Shown: positions 58,140-64,000 of the stretch, in pieces
Layout of the letters: each line of letters opens with the position of its first letter
How positions within the stretch are numbered: the first letter of the stretch is position 1
Assembly (NCBI RefSeq): GCF_008389435.1
Contig: NZ_VUYS01000004.1
Coordinates: 62,001 to 126,000 of the forward strand
DNA: 64,000 bases
Direction of reading: 5' to 3'
From: Candidatus Nitrosocosmicus agrestis
GTDB lineage: Archaea > Thermoproteota > Nitrososphaeria > Nitrososphaerales > Nitrososphaeraceae
Translations under genes and position numbers: made by a program
Notes under the pieces: model-generated
What the model saw: only the letters and a program-made list of their open reading frames with translations
The model's database searches: none
Told to the model about the DNA's origin: nothing

Positions 58140-58521
58140 AAACTGTATATATATTTGCTTTTTCCTCCTTTTTTACTTAACCCGAGAGGTTATCCAAGTA
58201 GAAGGAACAGGATTAGAAGGATCCATTAACTAATTAGTCATCGAGTCGTACTTGTGCCTTCGAACTTAGATTTTGCTCGCAAGCATAAATCTATGAAATA
58301 TTTTTTATATCTAAAATTTGCAATTGGTTTTAAAGGTAAAGAATCCATCTTAAAGGACCGATATCTTCTGAAGCCTACCTGGCCCGCTGCAATTTTACTA
58401 CTTTAATAAGACTCAAAAGTTTAAAATGAGAGAAAATATCAGTTGGAAATAGAATTACGACATCATCTCTTTGATGGTATTTTAAGTAAATTTGACTTGA
58501 CAATTAATTGTACCTAAATTG
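58140..58521. other. Intergenic region with a tRNA 3'-end copy
   Basis: About 380 bases. It contains the degenerate tRNA 3'-end copy at 58352-58386 and no gene. Confidence 0.45.
58352..58386 (+). repeat. Degenerate tRNA-Arg 3'-end copy
   Basis: AAAGGACCGATATCTTCTGA then AGCCTACCTGGCCCG. Same layout as the copy at 52062 (GAAxCCAxxTxxAAGGACxGATATC), with three changes in the tRNA-derived part. It is followed by CTG, as the tRNA gene is by CTA. Confidence 0.55.
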
Positions 58522-60111
58522 TCATATTTTGATAACTTGAGAAGGAACTTTTTTAATTATAACAATGGCCATAGCTAATGAGATACAGGATGCAAATACT
58601 GCAGTCAAAAATATTAATTGATATGCTTCACTTGATGGTAAAGAAATGTCCTCTAAACCATCCATTGATTGAGTTTGGTAATTTTGCATGTATAAACCAC
58701 TAATTATAGGACTTAGAGCCATACCTGTAAAGATAAAAACCTGCACAACACCAACAACCACTCCACCAAAGTTTTTTGGAGTAATTAACAATATTACATT
58801 CATTGCAATAGTATTTATCATTGCAAGCCCAGTAGCTATAATAGTCAAGTTTAATCCAACCTGAAATTCATCTGAATGTGAAACAAATATCCCTGCAAAT
58901 CCGATTAGACTTATTGAATTTGCAACAATGAATGGCTTTAGGTTACCAAACTTGGAAATTATTTTACTTACCAAAGGCGATATGATCAAAAAAACAATTG
59001 TAAATGGCAATAAAACTGCTGATGATGTTAGAGAGCTTCCCCCCCCAAATCCAATGGGGGAAGGAGCTTTTACCAGAATAGGAAGAGTCTGATAAATCAT
59101 AAACATTGTAAAGCCCATAATTAAAAATACAAGGAGCAAAGATTTTCCAGCTAGCAATAAACTTGATATCTAGTAAAGGACTATTGTCCTTTTGTTCTAT
59201 TTTTATAAACATAATAATAGATATGATGGAAACTGCAAAAAAAACCAGAGCTAAAACAAGATTAGCATTTTCCAAAGCAATGTCATTTGAATCATAATCT
59301 TTATTGTCTTCTGCCAAATAAGACAACCCAAGAAGAAGGAAAGTTATGCTTGTACCTAATAGTAATGTACCTTTGATATCTAAAGGTACTTTCTTTGGTT
59401 TGGGTTGAGTGAATCTGTGAAGATCCTTGTCTGGGAATGAGGGCGAAGAGGAGGTTGAGGGCATCTCCTGCTTCCGCGTATCATAATTGTCTGAAATAGA
59501 AGATGTACCATCTAATTCATTTTGATCTATGCTTTGTTTGACCTCTCGAACCTTCAGATATTTGATGGTAATCAAATAGAGAATTCCCAAGAGAGGTACA
59601 AGGGGAAAAAAAGTTATCCTCCAGTCGGTGTAGTGGACAATGCTTCCTCCTAATACCAGTCCTATGGAGGAGCCAGCAAAATATAATGAAGCTAAAACCC
59701 CATTGGCGAGTGTATATTTTTCCTTTGGAACCTCTGTTTGCAGGATTGAAAGCGATAGAATAAACATCGAGAGGCCGACTCCCTGGATTATTCTACACGC
59801 TATAAGAAACGTTGCATCAAAGCTAAAACCTGCCAAAGCTATACTCGCTAGAAATATAGACATAATAATTACAAGTACCTTTTTTTTCCATACACGTCGG
59901 ATAATTTTCCAGCGATTGGTGCCATTACAGCTGCAGTTATTAGATATCCTGAAAGAATCCATGAAGAAGAATTATAATTCATTTCGAATTCTTTGATTAT
60001 ATCTGGAATCGCAGGAAATAGCATCGTTTCGGCGTATTCAACTACTATTGCTATTGAGCCAAGAATAGCCAACAAAATCCAGAATCTTCTATTTGTATCC
60101 TCTTTAGACAA
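58522..60111 (-). pseudogene. MFS drug-exporter-like protein split by two frameshifts
   Basis: Three frames together encode one 14-helix exporter of the DHA2 type. Part 1 from TTG 60111: RRFWILLAILGSIAIVVEYA and the signature GKLSDVYGKKR. Part 2: GVLASLYFAGSSIGLVLGGS (motif C) and a long loop (about 59350-59530) to LLDIKF. Part 3 from about 59160: LLAGKSLLLVFLIMGFTMFM to the end at 58522. The first break is in an A8 run at about 59880 (one A more gives GKKKVLVIIM). The second is at TTT near 59155 (one T fewer gives KLLLAGKSLL). Both are single-base slips in short repeats. Confidence 0.88.
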
Positions 60112-60206
60112 ACTATCTCAATAGTATCTTTTCTTGCAAATTGAACTATAAAATTGTCAAGAGATTGAAAATTAATATACACATCATATGTCAATTCGGA
60201 CATATT

Positions 60207-60434
60207 TTATTCAATATCGTCCTTATTACTGTTATTTCGCCATTTTCCCTCTCCACTCCGCTTGATACCCCAAGAGGCCCAAGTGGCCGCCATTACTGCG
60301 ATAAATCCTAAGAAGATCACAACAACTATGGCAATGTTCTGATAAATATTGTAATTTTCTGCATAAAAGAATAACCAGAGAATGATGCCTATTATGGAGG
60401 CGAAAAAGGTGAAATAGATATGGTCACCCTCCAT
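60207..60434 (-). CDS. Small two-helix membrane protein
   Basis: A 75-residue protein with two transmembrane helices (IYFTFFASIIGIILWLFFYA; IAIVVVIFLGFIAVMAATWA) and a polar C-terminus (GEGKWRNNSNKDDIE). ATG 60434. It lies upstream of the broken exporter on the same strand, about 95 bases away, and may be its partner. No family name. Confidence 0.7.
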   Translation of the reverse strand: MEGDHIYFTFFASIIGIILWLFFYAENYNIYQNIAIVVVIFLGFIAVMAATWASWGIKRSGEGKWRNNSNKDDIE

Positions 60435-61148
60435 CCCATACCGTCGCTAGAGAGTGAATTAGATATCTTTACTTTCACTTACATAGATGTTGTAAAAATT
60501 AAAGGTTATCACATTGCTTGTCATGGTGGACCTTCTCTATGGGCCCAGACAAACTCTTATTCCAGATACCAAGAGGACATTCGCTGCAATCGAAAAAATT
60601 GTATATGATAATCCAAATGCGGAACTACTACAATGGTTTTTTCTAATGATTCTAATTCATTTCTATTATCATTAGATACTAGTTTGTGTACATTATGTTG
60701 CAAACGCGTCTATCCTATACAAGTTTCAGATAACACAGAATGGGGACGAGAGAACGGACTACTCATCTTTTTTCTATCCCACCCTTTTTTTCTAGGTGTC
60801 TTCACAGTTCTATTCATAACCACACTAACTAGATGTATCGTTCTGTTAGGAGAATCAAGTTTGAAGAGTAAGTCTTCTTGTTAATCTAACTAATTAATGA
60901 TACTTATGACGCTAATGACGCAAATATAGAGTTCTTGTTCGATTCATACCCATTACGCAACTGATCCTGATATTATATCTATTACTAAACCCACCGGCTA
61001 TCGCTCTGTGATTACTGAAATATAGAATTACTGATCAATCATAAATTCTCAAATTATTAGAATATTAGACCCAAGGAAATGGGTAGATATGCTTACTATT
61101 TTTGCTCGCATACCAAAATCTGGGAAATAACAGGAATTTCCAAAATAA
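60435..61148. other. Gene-poor stretch with a probable decayed gene
   Basis: From about 60420 one frame (+) reads DVVKIKGYHIACHGGPSLWA then, after a frame change near 60560, LIPDTKRTFAAIEKIVYDNP and AELLQWFF, ending near 60675. Both halves look coding, so this is probably a frameshifted gene remnant of unknown family. Near 60996 ATCTATTACTAAACCCACCG echoes the region next to the repeat at 56421. The frame at 60633-60884 has no motif. Confidence 0.45.
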
Positions 61149-61632
61149 TACAAAACGAAATATATAACAATCGCTATTGCAATAGAATTTGCTTTCATAT
61201 TGATGATGCCAATAGCAAATTTTGGATTTGATATACTCTTATTTGACGATACATCTTACAGAAAAGCATGCGCTAATCTCTGGGACCTAATAAAAGCTTT
61301 GAAAGCTCAGAAGGGATTTCAGGGAGTCAAATTAAGTGAGAAAGATGAACACAACATACAAGATGCATTAAGTTCCTATACTGACGCATGTAAAGATATT
61401 TACTGTCCCGCTCCAATAGTAAAAGACTCACCTTTTAAACCTTCTGGAATAGCAAGTGACAATTTAAGATATTCAACCTGCCCAAAATCAACAACTTACA
61501 CCAAAAAGCATCCCCAATGATACCAAAGTGAGTATATTACAATCGGATCAAATAAAACAACCAGAATTATCTTTTTCAGAAGATTCGGAGGCTACATCTA
61601 ATGAGAACAATACAGGTGACAATCCAAAATAA
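61149..61632 (+). pseudogene. Exported protein gene without start codon and with a frameshift
   Basis: A signal peptide (KTKYITIAIAIEFAFILMMP) is encoded from 61152, but its first codon is TAC where ATG would be expected, after a TAA. The mature part runs NLWDLIKALKAQKGFQGVKL and SYTDACKDIYCPAPIVKDSP in the same frame, then stops at 61520. One frame over, PAQNQQLTPKSIPNDTKVSI and an acidic end run to TAA 61632. Joined, about 157 residues. The TTG at 61200 is inside the signal peptide and would make a poor start. Confidence 0.6.
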
Positions 61633-62796
61633 CTTTTTATTTAGACTACCAGGTAAACATGATCATTTTTTAAGAGAAAATAATATCATCATAGCTAAAA
61701 TGGAGGTGCTACTGTTTAGTCTGAAGGCTCTTTGGATCCAAATACAGGGATATCAGATGTTCCAACCGGGAATGTAACACTAGATTTTAATGATCCTACT
61801 CGGGCTCTACCTAACCTATATACAAATTCCTTCCTTGCTGCGGATGTCAAAACAGGATAAATAATCAGGTATACCCGAACAACCCCCTACAATACATATG
61901 GTAGGGATACAGCATAAGACAAATATTACGGCATAATAGTAACATAAAAGGTACTTTAGTTGTTTATATCAAGTTTAAAGGTGTTGTTTTAATTATTCTA
62001 ATAATGCACAAATGAGGAAATGAGAAAATTACCATATTTTGTTTTTTGCATATTTGATGGTCACCAGGATAGTAAATTTAGTCATACTTCATTAATTACT
62101 AACAAAATAATACACTAAAGACAATCAATTAGAAAAGAAAAGTAGTATTGCATCATCATCAGTTCAACCTAAAATTTGGATTCGCATCATAATTATTACT
62201 AGGTCAACCAGATTCTCAATCCCATGGTATCGACTAATTATGTCCAACCCAATTTAAAGAAGAATTTAGATTACTTGACTATTAGATTAATGAAAATAAT
62301 AATTTATTTCTACCGAATATCATATTCTACGAAGCAAACAGTTAGTATCAGACCTCAATTTTGGACATACGAAGGGAAAGACAATTTGTTACAAATTTGT
62401 TGTTATAATCGTCACCATCATACAATGGAGTACTAACAAAAGACTTTTTGCGGTTCTTTAGTCATCTCACAGTTTATTTTATTTTGTTCTCTTTTCTAGG
62501 TACAATCCACTACCTCATATCCAGGCATATCAAGAGGATTGTTCCTTATGAAAAATGGGCATATCGTTCTCGGTCATTTTAATTCGCTTTTGCAATGCTA
62601 GTTTGCTTATATCATGTATTTGCAGGTACTCCTGATCATATGGCATCGGATTAGAAGTATTTTAGTATAAACAGATCAGATCAGGTCAAAAAAAAATAAT
62701 ATCATTAAAATCGAATTGGTTTTGCTACCTAAACACATGTTATAGAGAACAAGTTGCTTGAATATGGCAACGTTCAATTACCAAAAGAAGGTATTT
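61633..62796. other. Gene-poor stretch with a small coding relic
   Basis: From about 61689 one frame (+) reads GATV, TAG, SEGSLDPNTGISDVPTGNVT and LDFNDPTRALPNLYTNSFLA before TAA near 61860, probably a decayed exported protein. The open frames at 62224-62436 and 62754-62936 have no motif, and the latter overlaps a real minus-strand gene. Confidence 0.4.
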
Positions 62797-63726
62797 CTAC
62801 CTTGGGGAAACAACCATATTATCAAATTTCACATACGCATCCTCAGTGTACATTCCAATCGAGCCAGAAGCCAACTTTGAAGACATCGTCTTATCAACAT
62901 AATCTATCACAAGATTTCCATTCCAGTTTACCTTGATGTGATTACCAACCATAAAGACCTGGGCCTTATTCCAAGTATTCATCTTTAATTTGGGAGAAGA
63001 CTTTGTTACCAGGTACACTTGATCACCTTCTACGGGAACTTTGCAGCGATCACAATCTTTCTTTCCAAGCTCAATACCGTTTGGTTTTACTAATAAATAG
63101 TAATGATGAGTACCATCTACATATCTAAAGAACAGCCAACCAACTTCCCACGTATTGGCAGGAGAGTTCTTTCGTAATTGTTTTACAGTGTTTATATCAA
63201 AAGTCATTGCAAAATTGCAAAATGTATCCTTAGATTTTACAAACGCAGCATGTGTTTCAGACGGGCTAGTAGAAACTTTAGGGGACAACCAGAAATTAAC
63301 CCTAGGGAATGAAGATTCTACTCCCGAGGAACCATAACCGTTGTAAACATCCAGCCACTTTCCATTGGGCGACGTTTGTCCATCACGCAGCGAGTATAGG
63401 GGATAATCAAATTTATCAGACAAAGTCGCTTTGCAAGAGGTGCCAGAAGTGGTAGCAGCCAACTGAGCAGGTTGAGATTCAGATTCATCATCGTTTAGAT
63501 TATCAGTATCAGCAAACCAATCACTATTTAGGGAAGGTACCACAGATGGCAATTGACTCTCAATTTGATACCAAATGTCGTCATACCGTGATGATGATGT
63601 GGCTGAATAGGCACTCTGGTATGTATCTAATTGAATAATTAAGACCAATACCAAAATTGTAGCCATGATGCCAATAGAGTTAATTATTGTAAAGTGCTTA
63701 TAACTCCGTTTGATTTGTTTGAACAA
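62797..63726 (-). CDS. Exported protein with lectin-like (DUF1080/concanavalin-type) domain
   Basis: A 309-residue secreted protein. Signal peptide SIGIMATILVLVLIIQLDTY. After a disordered acidic stretch, residues 95-309 form a jelly-roll type domain: DKFDYPLYSLRDGQTSPNGK, WLDVYNGYGSSGVESSFPRV, FCNFAMTFDINTVKQLR, WEVGWLFFRYVDGTHHYYLL, KMNTWNKAQVFMVGNHIKVN and GSIGMYTEDAYVKFDNMVVS. The order (NGYG, WEVGWLFFR, YYLL, W-N-K-V-x-V-x-G-N-x-I-x-V, FDNMVV) is that of the 3-keto-disaccharide hydrolase or laminin-G-like group, which binds or cleaves glycans. Catalytic residues cannot be fixed by eye. CDRC suggests a disulfide or metal. TTG start. Confidence 0.8.
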   Translation of the reverse strand: MFKQIKRSYKHFTIINSIGIMATILVLVLIIQLDTYQSAYSATSSSRYDDIWYQIESQLPSVVPSLNSDWFADTDNLNDDESESQPAQLAATTSGTSCKATLSDKFDYPLYSLRDGQTSPNGKWLDVYNGYGSSGVESSFPRVNFWLSPKVSTSPSETHAAFVKSKDTFCNFAMTFDINTVKQLRKNSPANTWEVGWLFFRYVDGTHHYYLLVKPNGIELGKKDCDRCKVPVEGDQVYLVTKSSPKLKMNTWNKAQVFMVGNHIKVNWNGNLVIDYVDKTMSSKLASGSIGMYTEDAYVKFDNMVVSPR

Positions 63727-63933
63727 TTGTTAAAGTTATAAAATTGATTGAATTTAGAGGAAACCCAGCTATTCTTAATAACATAAAACTTGAATCCCAT
63801 TGCATAATCATTTTCACTAAGTTAGTAAAATAGATCAATTCTGTACATAGATGGTCTAGATTAACCTTTAGAGAATCGCTCCTTTTTTAACAACTGATCG
63901 TTGTTTAAACTTGATTATTAATTTTTTAAAATA

Positions 63934-63951
63934 AACTATTGGGCAATAGTT
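63934..63951. promoter_or_regulatory. Palindromic operator upstream of the last gene
   Basis: AACTATTGGGCAATAGTT is a perfect 8-bp inverted repeat around GG. It lies between a TATA-like TTTTTTAAAA (63922-63931) and the ATG at 63958, the position of a repressor site. Confidence 0.6.
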
Positions 63952-63957
63952 GTTTAA

Positions 63958-64000
63958 ATGCCCGATAAATGTTGGGAAGTTGTGAAGGCTTGTGAATGGA
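63958..64000 (+). CDS. Start of a gene cut by the window end
   Basis: ATG 63958 opens MPDKCWEVVKACEW and remains open to the last base. The ATG is placed well behind a TATA-like tract and a palindrome. Too short to identify. Confidence 0.4.
   Translation, partial: MPDKCWEVVKACEW

Noticed and set aside
1-64000. CRISPR array, cas genes or toxin-antitoxin pair
   Set aside because: I saw no regularly spaced direct repeats and no cas-like protein. The AbrB-like protein is not followed by a toxin-like gene.

Overview
This window looks like the chromosome of an ammonia-oxidising archaeon of the Nitrososphaeria, most likely Nitrososphaerales and close to Candidatus Nitrosocosmicus. I infer this from AT-rich DNA, low coding density, very many small exported proteins, frequent TTG/GTG starts, archaeal-type tyrosine recombinase and primase genes, and families (two-domain multicopper oxidase, cupredoxins, COG4705, YVTN/PKD surface proteins) typical of that group. 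No amo, ribosomal or other decisive marker gene lies in the window, so the placement is an inference.

Layout. 1-6.4 kb: the end of a Kef/Nha-type antiporter, small zinc-knuckle proteins, a membrane protein, a broken NTF2-like gene and a SAM methyltransferase. 6.4-9.4 kb: a gene desert with coding relics, ending in a solitary archaeo-eukaryotic primase (AEP) with a PriX-like tail. 11-18 kb: exported proteins, a beta-lactamase-like serine hydrolase and an alpha/beta hydrolase. 18.5-25.7 kb: a tRNA-Arg(TCG) gene followed at once by a tyrosine recombinase, a divergent regulator, an AbrB-like protein, a zinc protein, a large AAA+ ATPase and a second AEP-PriX primase. This is the integration and replication core of an integrative element. 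27-44 kb: metal and redox genes, namely Cys-less cupredoxin-like proteins (three paralogues), a sugar dehydrogenase fused to a plastocyanin domain, an FTR1 iron permease, a two-domain multicopper oxidase, a two-wHTH regulator, a PepSY protein and a PAP2 phosphatase. At 45.45 kb there is a direct repeat of the tRNA-Arg 3' end that could be the far attachment site. If so, the element is about 27 kb and the metal genes are its cargo.

46-64 kb: an IS6-like insertion with an 8-bp target duplication, exported proteins, a YVTN/PKD surface protein and its broken paralogue, a ribbon-helix-helix regulator diverging from a methyltransferase over a striking double operator, an FMN reductase, and an MFS exporter split by two frameshifts. 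Degenerate copies of the tRNA 3' end recur at 52.1, 54.1, 56.4 and 58.4 kb, which suggests repeated integration or a tRNA-derived repeat family.

Gene decay is a theme. I found at least nine broken genes, several with a single transition that makes a stop codon and others with one-base slips. The slips sit partly in homopolymers, so assembly error must be excluded for those, but not for the substitutions.
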